In this document: in pieces, positions 1 to 10,645 of the stretch
Layout: each line of letters opens with the position of its first letter
How positions within the stretch are numbered: position 1 is the first letter of the stretch
NCBI GenBank assembly: GCA_001599755.1
Contig: BCHX01000006.1
Span: forward strand, 2,901,336 to 2,965,335
Length of the DNA: 64,000 bases
Direction of reading: 5' to 3'
From: Gliomastix tumulicola
Taxonomy: Eukaryota; Ascomycota; Sordariomycetes; Hypocreales; Bionectriaceae
Notes under the pieces: model-generated
Database searches by the model: none
What the model was told of the DNA's origin: nothing
Seen by the model: only the letters and a program-made list of their open reading frames with translations
Program-made: the position numbers and the translations under genes

Positions 1-314
1 GCTCGCGGCTCTCCCGCTCGGCTCAGCAGCCCTAGCCGAAGTTCCAGGCATCACGACAGAGATCATCGTGGCGGCCTCGGAAGCATTCAAGCAAAGCTTT
101 GTCGTCGGCCTACGGACCACTTGCCTGTCTTCTTTGTCGTTCGGTATTGTCGGAATCATTGGTAGGCGTTTCCCATTCGTGCCTCAAGGATGGCTGATTA
201 TACTAACATGAGACAGCTTGTCTTTTCTGCCAGGACATTGAGCATAAGATGAATGACAAGATCGAGATCTTCCTTGAGAACGACGAAAACGCGGACAAGA
301 ACAGATTCCACTAG
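1..314 (+). CDS. TRI12-family MFS efflux transporter, C-terminal part (cut by window edge)
   Basis: Only the last roughly 85 residues are present; the gene begins before the window. Exon 1..161 is read in the frame starting at base 2. The intron is 162-216 (55 nt, branch TACTAAC near 201), and the last exon 217-314 ends in TAG. The protein shows a final hydrophobic helix (SFGIVGIIGACLFCQ) followed by the short cytoplasmic tail DIEHKMNDKIEIFLEND. This 'acidic D-I-x-x-K-M' ending is typical of fungal trichothecene-efflux-like (TRI12) drug:H+ antiporters of the plasma membrane. Phase-1 splicing is required: reading on through the intron gives a stop. The family call rests on the tail alone, so the substrate is unknown. 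Confidence 0.75.
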
Positions 315-1421
315 GTGCCGCCCCGGAAGGTCATAGGACTGCTTGATGTCAGGCGGGTTTGATCTTTCTATGCTACGGACCAGATGTATCTTCGTCTTTT
401 GCCACGGTCCTGCTCTTGAAACAGACTTAATATGCCCACGTCTCCCCATTTTAATATACCCCTTTACTTAAGTTAAATATAGCGGTAGTGGTAGTATACT
501 TAATCCAAAGAAACGAGACGTTCCATCAATAACATATGGCAAGCATGACATATGCTTGGCCCAACGCTTGAGACGAATGCCACTTGCGTGTGACAATGGA
601 TAACCAATCCTAGCAATTCCCATCCAAAGCTAGTGTGAAGGAGGAAGATATCATCCAAGTAGACATTCCCGAAGCAATTGCTACCGAGCCTAGCTACCGA
701 TGTGATTCTGTCAACGACGGGCCTCTTCCTAACAGTCTACACCAATCTCAGTCTGTCCATTCATAAGTGTCCTACATGAGCGCCAGTGATTTTGCCGCCA
801 TGAATCCCTGTGCTCCGTTCCATGGTTCGGATAACTTCACCCGCGGCTTCGGTCAACCCCAGTTCGCCCCAACAGCCATACTTTGCAGACCCATGATCCG
901 TTAGCTCCTTCCCCCGCCTTCTTCCCTTTAGTCCTCCCGGAACATGGATCACGGGAGGAACACGAAGACCTCCCAGGAGAGCTGACGGATAGCGCCAAGG
1001 CATGGTCGGAGAATATTCCCATGGACCCTGTGGAGTTTTCAGGGTGTAGTGACCTCAGGAACTATGGGGTATTGAGAGGTGTAGTGACCTGAAAATGATG
1101 TGTGTGCGTGGAGAGCTCGGAAGCATGTTGGCCTGGGCCGACGCCATGAATCATTGCCTGTACTCGCGTGTTGTGCGCCGAGGTGGCTTTCGAGTTCCAG
1201 CGCAGTGGAAATCGAGTCCCTGCCGGAAGTGTCCGCAGGTCTGTCTCAAGAGATGGTCTGTTTGTGGCTGAGGATGGGACATCGACAGGGTGTGACGTTG
1301 GGCACTCAGAAGGTATGTGCCATACAAAACTCTCCCACACCTTCGCATTTTCCATTCTTTCATCCTCTCAGAGTAGACACCTGGTGCTAGACATACTTCC
1401 ATCGCAACTCAGACGCCCCTC
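315..1421. other. Intergenic region, no gene seen
   Basis: This is the 3' flank of the transporter and the upstream region of the ABM-like gene. Open frames here are short and lack family resemblance or splice logic. The 12-mer GTGTAGTGACCT occurs twice, near 1043 and 1078. I see nothing else that can be supported. Confidence 0.5.
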
Positions 1422-2205
1422 ATGTCGGAGACCATCCCCCTCACCGAGCGCTTCTTCCTCTACGGCCGTTGCAACATGGTCCTAGACCGGTACGACGACG
1501 TAAGCCCAGCCACATATCCATCATCCCCCCTTCCTCCGAGACCAAGTGCACATCTAACAGGACAGGGTCCAGTGGCAGAGAGCGTATGACAAACTCGGCG
1601 AGTACGTCTTCGCCAACGAACCCAACACCCTGACGTACTACTTCGGCATCCCCCTCGAGCACGCCGCCGACCACTCCCGAACGGACTCCATGCTCGCCTT
1701 CGAGGCCTACCGCTCCCGCGCGGACCTCTACGACGTCCACATCAAGTCCGACGTGATGAAGGACCACTTCCTGCCCAGCGCGGGTCCCGCCATGGCCACG
1801 GGTCTCGACCTCACGCACTTCTCCGCCGTGGGCGGCTTCCTCGACCGCGGCGGGAGGAAGAAGGAGTGCGGCGTGATGCACGACGTCGAGGTGAGATGCC
1901 ACGACGCCGCGGCGAGGAAGGAGCTTCTCGGGGCGCTGAGGATGCTGTGTGGATTGGTCGAGACGGAGCAGATTCGTTCGGCAGGGGAAGGGGAAGACGG
2001 CGAGGTGCTGACGTTTCTGGGGCTCGAGTCGCTGGACGACGAGGTCGGGGCGAGGATCTTTGCGCGGTATAAAGACCGCGAGACGTGGGAGGCGTGGATG
2101 AGGCATCCCGCCGTGAGGACGTTCTGGGAGGCCGTGAAGCCGAACGTGGAGAGCATGGAGGGGAGGCCGTACGTCCCGAATGGAAAGGGCTGGCTGTGGA
2201 AGTGA
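1422..2205 (+). CDS. ABM-domain-like (dimeric alpha/beta barrel) protein
   Basis: There are two exons, 1422-1499 and 1561-2205, with a 61-nt intron (GTAAGC...CTAACAG), giving 240 aa. Two tandem ferredoxin-like halves are visible. The first (about residues 8-115) contains EYVFANEPNTLTYYFG and FEAYRSRADLYDVHI. The second (about 125-235) contains EVLTFLGLESLDDE and FARYKDRETWEAWMRHPAVRTF. This layout matches fungal antibiotic-biosynthesis-monooxygenase (ABM)-type proteins, which are small cytosolic enzymes or stress-response proteins. There is no signal peptide or membrane segment. The start is the only ATG giving an intact first beta strand (RFFLYGRCNMVLDRYDD) before the donor. The catalytic role is not deducible. 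Confidence 0.75.
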
Positions 2206-2723
2206 GGAGAGGATGGATGCCTGCATTGGTCAGTCAGTGTTTGCATCGTCCAATCAGTCAAAAGTCAGCAGGTGCATCACGAGGCCGTGCGTTCAGAAGC
2301 GAGCTGTCTGCTCAAAGACGCGTCTTGAATGTGTTCATTGAACGGTATTTCTATACCAAACCGGCCGCGTTTCATCCCACGGCTCTATGTTTCCCACGTC
2401 GAGATCATGAGACGTGACGCCCAGGATGTAAAAGACGCAGCACGCGTGCGCCCTGTCGATCAGGTCGCTAAAATCATTGTCATTCCCTTGAGAAACGGCC
2501 CCTGCCAACGCCAAAGAAGATGGAAATAAGAAAAGAGTAATAACAGCCAGATGTCGGCTCAATAAATCAGTCGTAAAGAAGATGAAAGTCGTAGAGATGG
2601 ACCAAAAAAGCTGCCAAATGGAAGAAGACCTGTCGTTGATCCCGGTCGCATGCGTCGGCTTGCCCGTGAAATCTAGGATTCTTATCGCTGGGGTGCCATT
2701 TCCGGCAGCTCGAAGAGGGCGTC
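2206..2723. other. Convergent intergenic region, no gene seen
   Basis: The 3' flanks of the ABM-like gene (+) and the membrane protein gene (-) meet here. It includes an A-rich stretch near 2510-2590. I see no coding or RNA feature. Confidence 0.5.
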
Positions 2724-3590
2724 CTATCGCTGTCTCCGTGCCCGCCGGCGATTGCCTCTTGCTCTGTCGGCCGAGCAGTTGCAGCCGCTCCAGACGGCGA
2801 AGATGAATCGCAGGGCGCTAAGAAGGTGAGTCAGTGACATTTCATTCTCATCCGAAGCCCCCGAGATAGACCTGATAATGAGACGGGTATCACACTCACG
2901 CGATAGCGGCCAGGAACCACTGAGCGACGCCGAACAGGGTCCGTTTGTCCTGCCAGTCGTGGTGGATGGTGCCCTGGTTGCCCTGCGTTTCCTCGTAGTC
3001 TCGCTTCTCCCTAATGTCGGCGAAGAGAAGAAGAATAAGACCGCCCATGCAGACGCCCATGCTGAAGAGATCGTGAAGGACGGCACGCGGGGCGGTGAGA
3101 GGGGTGAAGTTGCGCGTTGGATCGGCGTTGGCGATCATCTCCCAGCTGTCATTTAGCAGGGCTATTACCGACTGCGAATGGTCAGTAATTCGTCCATTCA
3201 GAAGTGTATGGATGTCTTGTCATCAGAGGGTCACATTGCCCGCCCGCCGTCATTCCTCTCACCCCGCACGGACAGCGCCGCGTGGCGACTGATGAGGTGA
3301 GATTTTTGGAGACGAGGCCAAGAGGACCGAGACAGTGAGGAAAGGGAAGGGAAGCGGGCTGAGACAGGCCGGGGAGATGAGAGAGACAGAGGAGATAGAG
3401 AGGAAATGTTAGGATAAGGATAACCTACGCCAACTATGCCAGCAGACACTGCGCCGCCATTGCCCGGCCAGCATTTGATGATGTAGCCCATGACGAGTAT
3501 GGCCGCCAGATCCGCCAGCCAGGCGAGAAACCGCGCTCCGGCGAGGATGAGCTTCTGGACCCAGCGAGGGTCCCGCCGCCTGCGCGGCAT
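2724..3590 (-). CDS. Small multi-pass membrane protein of unknown function
   Basis: Three exons on the minus strand, 3590-3429, 3171-2900 and 2817-2724, encode 175 aa. The introns are 3428-3172 (257 nt, GTAGGT...GCAG, unusually long here) and 2899-2818 (82 nt, GTGAGT...TTAG). The protein starts with a basic MPRRRRDPR. Hydrophobic helices follow at about residues 16-38 (FLAWLADLAAILVMGYII), 45-62, 82-105 (DLFSMGVCMGGLILLLFAD) and 132-155 (AQWFLAAIAALRFIFAVWSG). It ends in an Arg-rich tail (RRRARRQR). The four-helix topology recalls MARVEL-like fungal proteins, but I cannot name a family. Frame is kept exactly across both junctions, which supports the model. Confidence 0.65.
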
Positions 3591-5076
3591 GTCGGGCGCT
3601 TCTGTAGTGGGTGAAACGGAGAGGGAGGAGGAGGAGGAGGAGTTAGAGAAGGGTGAGCGGACAGAGCGGACGGATTATCGGCGCATCGGGGAGAGGGAGC
3701 TGAGGGAGCTGGACGAGAGAGCCGGGCGCCGATTGAGGGGAGAGAGGTGCGGGCTGACGGCGCCGCGATAAGGCGGTGCTTCGTCCCGATGAGAACGAGG
3801 TCGTCGATGGCGGTGATTGACAGTGTCTGCTGTGTGTGTGTCGCCTCTAAATGCTACGCCAGCCACGCGTTCTGCAGAGGGCCTGTCCTTGGCGGTCCCC
3901 GTGATGTCGTGTTGAATCCGAGTTTTCCTCGATGGTGAGGGTGGGCGGGCTGACTTCCTCGAGGTCTGTCTGTTGGCAGCTGGAAACGACCGTCGTGTTC
4001 TGAGCTGAATGGCGAGCGAGAGTGAGATGGAGGTGTAAGAAACAGGCGAGGCCGAAAGGAGAAGGAAACCGGAAAAGTGAGATGGAGGATTCAAGATCAA
4101 GATGCAAAAGTCGAATGGCAGGCCCCCTAACCTAACCCCGTAGTCAAGGCCTAAGGAAGAGCAGTCCAACGGGCCGTGACCAGATGAACAGTGGGCTTTT
4201 TCTTCCTCCCGCTGCCCTGCACTGCGCTGGAGATGAGTCGGGCTTTTTTTTTTTTTCTACGTTGGCGGTTCTTTTGGCACTTGTCCACAAGACAATCTCC
4301 CTCTGGCTGCCATTGTCCCTGCTGCGTTCATCTTGGCTGCCTCACAGCGTTATGGCTAGCGAGGATTGGGCTTAGTTGCTGGGCCTGAAGCCCGTGAAGT
4401 GGCCTGAACGCGGCGTTCTTGCGCCTGGAGGTCGTGACGCAGAGGCGACCTATCACGCCTTGCTGTCGTTCTCTGGAGGTTCTCGACGCTATCTGGGCTG
4501 TCTACGGCACGCTATGAGACCCTGAATCTCTGATCCTTAGGCCAAATATCACAGAATACATCTCGATCTCGCGGTGACGATGGAAATCGACCGAATGCCC
4601 AGAGGCGCACAGGCATGTTTAGCGCCTTCAGTGGAGATGCGCTACAGGGGACGCGGCGGACTGAGACAGGACGTTGAGTTCTGAAGGGGCTCCAAACACA
4701 ACCACAATGTCGCTGAAGCCAGTTGAATATCATTTTAAGAGCCTCCCATAGTCAAGCAAGTCACCGAGAGCTTTTTTGGCGTCCTTCTACGCCTTTTACG
4801 GTGTGAATGAAGGGCCGCTTGGGTCACGAGTCTGGCACTTCTCGATTATGCTTCAGTTTAAGCTTAGGTGCCTTTCCCGATCCCCGCATGTCCCGACGCC
4901 TTAGCTCTGATTGGCTGAAAAGTGATTACTCATCATTCGCCGATAACAGATAAGCTCTTGGTGGAAAGATGCCCATGGCGTTGATTGCACTGCTTGCTCG
5001 CTACCTGACCAGACCAGAATCCCAAACGCCAGCCCCGAGTACACGCGACATATATCCCGTCGTCACTATATACGAA
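3591..5076. other. Intergenic region, no gene seen
   Basis: About 1.5 kb between the membrane protein promoter and the 3' end of the reductase gene. It holds purine-rich strings (3620-3720) and a T11 run near 4246. The open frames lack recognisable domains. I see no RNA gene. Confidence 0.5.
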
Positions 5077-7067
5077 TCAGAAAGCATACTCCTCGACGTG
5101 CAGGAATATTCCCTGCGCGCCCGTCCCTTTGTGCACCGCCCGCTCGTCGCTGAGCGCAGCCACGCAGTTCCGCGTCCGCGCGACGACCTCCTTCCCACCG
5201 CAGACCACGACCGCCGTCTCGCCCCATGCCTTCTCGACAGGCTCCCTGATGAGCGCCTCGATATCCGGTCGACTTGAATACAGTGTCTCTTCGGGTGGGG
5301 GCGGTGCTGCTGTCTCCTCCTCTATGGCGGGCTTCTCGTCGTCGATGGAGATGGCGTCGGACACCGTCTTGGGCTGGCAGCAGCAGGAGCAGCCTGTCTG
5401 GTGGCCGGCCTTGCCGATCGTCTCGATGGTATCAGCCGAGTCACTAGCCTCGTTCGATTCCCGCGTTTCCGACTGAGCGACAGTAGTGCCGGCCGTGGTG
5501 CTGCTTCCTCCGGTGATGGCGATATGGATTCGGACGTCGATGCCTCGCCCCCGCACGAGACGCGCCGCCTCCCTCGTCCGATGGATATAGTACTCGATCT
5601 CTTCGGAGCTCCTCGCGATGAGGACCGCATCGACTCGACGCACGCACGAAGCCGAGACATGAGCTAGACACTCCAGCACCGGCACAGTGTAGCTCGCGCC
5701 CGTCGACGCCCCGATCAGAACAAGAGTCTCGTATGCCTCCCACTGCGGCGGCTCGCCATACGGCCCCGAGAGGAACCCGGTCAGATCGTCCGCCTTGTCG
5801 GGCTTCGCCGTGGCGAAGTCGTGCAGTCGCTTGGAGAACCCGCCGTGCGCTCGGACGATGAGCTGGACGCTGTTGCAGTAGCAGCCGGAGGCCTCCGTCG
5901 GCGGCTTGTGCGCCGAGGCGATGGTATACGGGTGTGCTTCGAGGGCGCCGACGCGCGGCAGCCACAGGTAGACGTGCTGGCCCGCACGCCAGGGGAAGTG
6001 CACGTCCTTGATGGTGACGAGCGATGTCTGCGGACCGGCCGGCTTGACGATGACGCGGTGTCCGATGCGCTTCTGGGCCTGGCAGCCGGTTCGTCGGGGT
6101 CGGATGCGGGAGTTCTGCCAGGCGAGGATCGTCCAGCGGGCGGCGCGGTCGGCGGCGAGGAAGGACACGGACATCCAGAGGAGGTATCGGGCGTTGGCGG
6201 GGATGTGCTTCCACATGAGCCAGAGCATGACGACGGAGGCGACGACGTGCTGGGCCACCCACAGCTCGTACGCCAGGCGACGCAGCGGCAGGATCCCCGA
6301 GACCGTAAGCCACAGCAGGATGCCCCAGGCCCCGAGGCCGTACTTGATGAGCGGCGTGATCTGGAAGGCGTACTCGAGATACCCGGCGCGGGACCACATG
6401 GTCCAGAAGTGGAAGCCGTGGACCGTCGCGGTGATGAGCATCGTCCGCGCGACCCAGCGGTGCAGCCAGTTGAGCCGCTCGTGGCTGGAGCCGATGAGCA
6501 GGCCGACCGGGTTGACCTTCATGCTGAGCAGGTACAGCATCGGCAGCTGCATCATGGTGATCCAGGCGTTGCGGTAGCCGATGCGTTCCCAGTAGAAGAC
6601 GTCGTTCTTGGACACGCGCCACGACATCATGTACACGATGACGGCCCAGTACGCGGCGAGCAGGAGGATGCGGCCGAGCGGGAGGGGGGTCGCCCAGCGG
6701 AGGCCGCGGATCGGGATGTAGAGCTGCGGGTGGCTGGCTTCGCGGACGACGGCGGTGGCGGTGGCCCAAGCTTGGGAGAGTCGGTTCGAGGGTCGGGTTG
6801 CTTCGTGGGTTGTGCCATCGCGGCAGGCCCGTAACCTAGAAGATCCAAGAGGTGAGCACTTCCCTCCTCGGACTGCAAGTCTCTGCCCTTCGACGGACGG
6901 CTGGCTGTCAAGACTCACCTGGAACGGGTGTCGAGGTAGTTGACGGCGCGCACGATGGCGCCGAAGCCGACGACGCCGGCCGTGATGTACCAGTAGCCTC
7001 GCGCAAACTCGTAGTTGGTGGCCGTGCCGAGCTCAGCGGCCGGTTCGCTGTGATGTTCGTGCGACAT
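5077..7067 (-). CDS. Ferric/cupric reductase-like transmembrane flavocytochrome
   Basis: Exons 7067-6919 and 6835-5077 (83-nt intron) encode 635 aa. Exon 1 carries MSHEHHSEPAAEL and a first helix. The core has the ferric-reductase membrane domain with paired haem histidines (RTMLITATVHGFHFW and ELWVAQHVVASVVMLW...KH). The FAD-binding motif is HPYTIAS, followed by an NADPH domain (FLSGPYGEPP, LVLIGASTGASYTVP) and a C-terminal VVVCGGKEVV. Such enzymes move electrons from cytosolic NADPH across the plasma membrane to reduce Fe(III) or Cu(II) before uptake. An odd feature is an inserted hydrophilic loop near residue 530 with a C-x-C-C-C cluster, placed just before the last nucleotide-binding strand. 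The divergent neighbour is a copper-binding BIM1-like gene. Confidence 0.9.
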
Positions 7068-7873
7068 GGTCGTCGTCGGTTAGTTGCGCTCTACCGGCGC
7101 ATCGACCGAGTGATTTTCTTCGTATCCGTAGCTGTTGTCGTGCGAGAAGCCTGTCTAGTCCGTACGGTCTTGACTCCAAATGTTGACATGCATGCGGAAT
7201 CTCGCCAATGGAAGAGTTGAAAGGATGCTGCTGTGTCTCGTCAACGCTAACCCCGCAAGCTAAGCCGTCGAAGCCCGTAGGAAGAATTCGATTCAGAGCA
7301 GATGGGCACAGCCCAGGGTGGTGGCAAGTCGGTGACACAGCATTGAAAAAGCGAGTTTGAGAACGTTTATCACACACGCACAAGATGCATGCAACTTGGC
7401 ACCGTAAGACGAGCGCACCCCCCCCAAGAACAAGAAGCCAAGAGAGGGAAATCTGACCCGTCGCTTTGGGAGCCCAGATATTAATTAATTCTCAGCGTCG
7501 CATTGCCAATGTCGCAGTAATAACTGCACAGTATTTGTCAACAACATGCAGAGTCCTCTGGGCCGCCCTTATCAACGGCGGGCGCTATTTCTGCCACTGA
7601 GAGACTGTCTCGTGGGGGGATTTCAGAGGGCGGCCTCGTTAATGGGAAGCTGGGACACTCATCAGGGTGCAAACAAGGCCGGAAACTTGCTCAAATACCC
7701 TCACTGGATGGCACGGCATCATTGGCCCGATGGACTAGATCCCTGGCGCTGTGCGGAGACCAGGGGCCTAGCTGGGCCGAGTTCCCCCAGTGGCGGTATC
7801 ACGGCATGCTGTTAGTCGTCCCTTCTAGAGGCTCGTGGTGAGGGGGAGCATATTGGAATGTTCCTTTTAATTA
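7068..7873. promoter_or_regulatory. Reductase-side half of the shared divergent upstream region
   Basis: This non-coding stretch separates the reductase start (7067) from the MITE at 7874. I see no gene. At 7687-7693 the string TTGCTCA resembles the core of fungal copper-response elements (TTTGCTC-type), but a seven-base match is expected by chance fairly often. The assignment as a shared promoter follows only from the head-to-head layout with the gene at 8577. Confidence 0.4.
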
Positions 7874-7901
7874 CAGTAGGTCAGCAGTAATTCCGAGCCA
7901 G
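7874..7901 (+). repeat. Left terminal inverted repeat of the MITE
   Basis: It starts CAGTAGGTCAGCAGTAATT, directly after the TA at 7872-7873. It differs from the right repeat at three of 28 positions. Confidence 0.8.
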
Positions 7902-8127
7902 CCCACAGTGCGCGCCAAATTTCCAGCTTTTTGAGGCGCTATAATAAATCAGGATAATTCTTTTATAACTTCTCACTCCCTATACTGAGACTAACTTATA
8001 TACTCTATATATCGAGTATATTATTATATTTTTCTAAATTATATCTGAGTGCTTGGATACTACCAGATAAATATACAGTAAGAATAGCGAAAATCCCACC
8101 AAAATTAGTCTATCCGCACTGTACTAC

Positions 8128-8155
8128 CTGGCTCGAAATTACTGGTGACCCACTG
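8128..8155 (-). repeat. Right terminal inverted repeat of the MITE
   Basis: The reverse complement starts CAGTGGGTCACCAGTAATT. It is followed on the plus strand by the TA at 8156-8157. Confidence 0.8.
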
Positions 8156-8576
8156 TACTAGTATCTTGTAGCTTTGAGAGTCATGAATCGGTACAGCCAG
8201 TCTGGCGAGAGGGGATGGCGCACAAGCAGGGTTAGATGACATGTCTTAGGGCGGCTCGCAATAGCCTCACCACACAACACCACTGACCCCCCAGACATCA
8301 GACGAGCACACCCTCCATGAGCATGTTTCTCAGTTCCCAGGACCGGACGGACCCTTGCCGTGCATCCCCTCCCGGCTACCCGCCTGTGCCCACTCGCATT
8401 CACTAATGTAGGATGTAGCTGAGGTGATGGGTTGCCGGAGCCGAGAGCTGCATAACCTCTCCAGCTTGAGACCTCTAGAATTCCTCTCTTTCCTCTCTCT
8501 TCTACTCTTCCTCTCTCTCTCGCTCAACACTCTCCTCCAGACCAATTCAACTCAACCCCCCGAGACAAGTCCAACA

Positions 8577-9431
8577 ATGCGCTCCTCCTTCTCCCTCCTC
8601 GCCCTCGCAGGCGCCGCGTCGGCGCACTTCGTCCTCAAGCACCCCGAGTCCGTCGGCGACAGCGACAGCACCGCCGACCAGGAGCCCTGCGGCGGCTACG
8701 AGCCCGACATCTCGGAGGGCTCGGGCGAGCTCGTGGACGTGCACGTCGGCGGCGAGGCGCTGGCCCTCGTCCTCACGCACTCGCGCGCGACCTGGCTCTT
8801 CCGCGCGACGCTCAACTCGAGCGTCGGCGACGCCAACTGGGAGAGGCTCTACCCGAACACGGTGCAGAGCGGGCTTGGCGACTTCTGCATCCCCAGCCTG
8901 ACGTACCCGGACGACTGGGCCGGCAAGCGCGGCGTCATTGGCGTGGTGTCGTCTGCGGAAGACGGCAACCTGTACCAGGTACGTTGAGACACTTGAGACA
9001 GCGCACCTCCGAACGTACACGGGGAGGAGACTTGGAGGACGGTGGGATGAATAAGGTAGTGGGATGAATAAGCGCTAATGGGCGTCGTCACATAGTGCAT
9101 CGCCGCCAACTTCGTCGAGGGCTCCGCCGACGCCCCCAGCTCGTGCAAGAACGCCTCCTCCGTCTCGGCCTACTTCACCGAGGACGCGACGCTCGACGCC
9201 CTCGTCGGCCAGGTCCAGAGCAACGACTCCAGCAGCGACGGCGCCGGGCACGACCACGACGACGGGAGCCACAGCCACGACGAGACGCCGACCACGGGCG
9301 ATGCGGGTGCCCAGGAGACGAACAATCCCGATGGTGCTGCGATGGCGCTGCAGCGGTGGTCGACGGGGGGCCTGGCAGGGTTTGTGAGCGTGGTTACGAT
9401 GATGATGTTTGGGGGCGCTTTGATGATCTGA
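8577..9431 (+). CDS. BIM1/X325-like copper-binding GPI-anchored protein (LPMO-like fold)
   Basis: Exons 8577-8978 and 9096-9431 (117-nt intron GTACGT...CATAG) encode 245 aa. A 16-residue signal peptide (MRSSFSLLALAGAASA) is followed directly by His17. An N-terminal histidine after cleavage is the hallmark of this copper-binding LPMO-like family. A second candidate ligand is His68 (LVLTHS), with D112/D113 (YPDDW) as acidic candidates. Conserved cysteines include C38, C104, C135 and C151. The Ser/Gly linker contains a His/Asp-rich patch (GHDHDDGSHSHDE, 185-197), then a hydrophobic C-terminus (FVSVVTMMMFGGALMI) typical of GPI anchoring. Family members take part in fungal copper acquisition rather than polysaccharide cleavage. 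A reductase gene lies head-to-head upstream. Confidence 0.85.
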
Positions 9432-10645
9432 GAGAGAAAGACGATGAGAAGAGGCATAAGATACATGGTGGTTGGACTGCTCAGCGATTCACGAGTTTAG
9501 ACAATGTACGAATAAATACCCTTGCGGCCTACATATGAATCATTGTCATTATTCAAATGCGTCCGTCTCATTAAATATGACTGAGTAGGCAGGATAAAGA
9601 ATCAGAGGAGATAGCAGTGTCGAAAAGGGATACCTTAACGCTTCATGCTCTCTATAGGGTAGGACAGAGGCAGAGGCAGAGATTGGCGCCTGGTTGAGCT
9701 TCGCCAGCCATCACCAGCTACAGTGACAGCCTCCCTTTTCTCCGTGTAAAAACCGTGGCAGGTTGCTTGGAGAGGGGACGAAAAGAAAAACCTTCTTGAC
9801 AGGTACTGAAAGTCAAAATATCAGATCAGGGCGTCGACCTCCCCTTTCCAGCCTTTGTCAGATGTAGGTACGGACACCTGCTATCTCAGACTGAAGAATT
9901 CCTCATGCCTGTCCTCCTGTCCTCCGTCTTTCGATCGAGAGACGGAAGCCATCTCTATCATTCCTATCAAATATGATTTACACCCTGCCCCCGAGACACA
10001 TCACCGACTCACCTCCAAGCATCACTGCCGACCATTTTTCACTGCCGAGTCCTCGTACCCAATCACTGACGCCACGCCGATCCGGGCGGCATCACGACCT
10101 CCAAATTCATGTGAACGTGCGGGGGGACACAGGTCTTGGATTCAGGGATCTGGTTGATTTTTTAGTGTGGTTCTAGTGGAGAATCGACGCCCACCCGCTG
10201 TCGACATTCCGGCTGGTCACCGACAACTCGACAACTACAACTCTCCCTCTGACATCGTAGACCGCGGCTTTGCGTCTTTCTACTCTTCTCTGCGCGTCAA
10301 TTGAAGGAGACAGACACACCGTTGAACACGACCGACACGAACAGGAGCCTCTGATGTCGTATATAAAGGCTGGCTCTGCTGATGGGTGTGGTAGAAAGAG
10401 AGCCACGACACTACGACATTTGGACATCTAGACTGCTACATACGCGACATATTCACCGGCCTCGGGCGAACCTTCACATTCCAACTAGGCTGAAAACTAT
10501 CATTGAGTCTCACTGACCCGCGTGGCTGGACTCTCCAACCGTCCATCGAAGCCCCCCCAAGAGCAGTCGCAGCGGGGAAGACGCAAGAGGGGCGACCGAT
10601 CACGGATCGACGCTCGACAGAACCCCTCTCTTACGGCACCTCATC
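9432..10645. other. Intergenic region and upstream region of the ABC transporter
   Basis: No gene is seen. A GGCAGA/AGGCAG short tandem lies near 9666-9680. The last 300 bases hold a good TATA box (10360) and probably the 5' UTR of the transporter. Confidence 0.5.
10360..10367 (+). promoter_or_regulatory. TATA box of the ABCC transporter gene
   Basis: TATATAAA lies 286 bp upstream of the ATG at 10646, the only clear TATA element in this upstream region. It would place the transcript start near 10390-10400 and give a 5' UTR of about 250 nt. Confidence 0.45.

Larger units (their letters stand above)
7874..8155. mobile_element. 282-bp MITE with 28-bp terminal inverted repeats and TA flanks (Tc1/mariner-type)
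   Basis: The first 28 bases match the reverse complement of the last 28 at 25 positions; both ends begin CAGT[A/G]GGTCA. A shared ACAGTGCG lies just inside each repeat. The element is flanked on both sides by TA (7872-7873 and 8156-8157), the target duplication expected of Tc1/mariner/pogo transposons. The interior (about 7930-8100) is strikingly AT-rich (for example TATATACTCTATATATCGAG) against GC-rich flanks, compatible with RIP-type C-to-T mutation. There is no transposase, so the element is non-autonomous. No second copy was noticed in this window. Confidence 0.8.

Noticed and set aside
5444..6834. Long open frames overlapping the reductase (441 codons minus, 337 codons plus)
   Set aside because: They lie entirely within the reductase exon, are Pro/Arg/Gly-rich and lack domains. 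GC-rich third positions leave alternative frames open by default.
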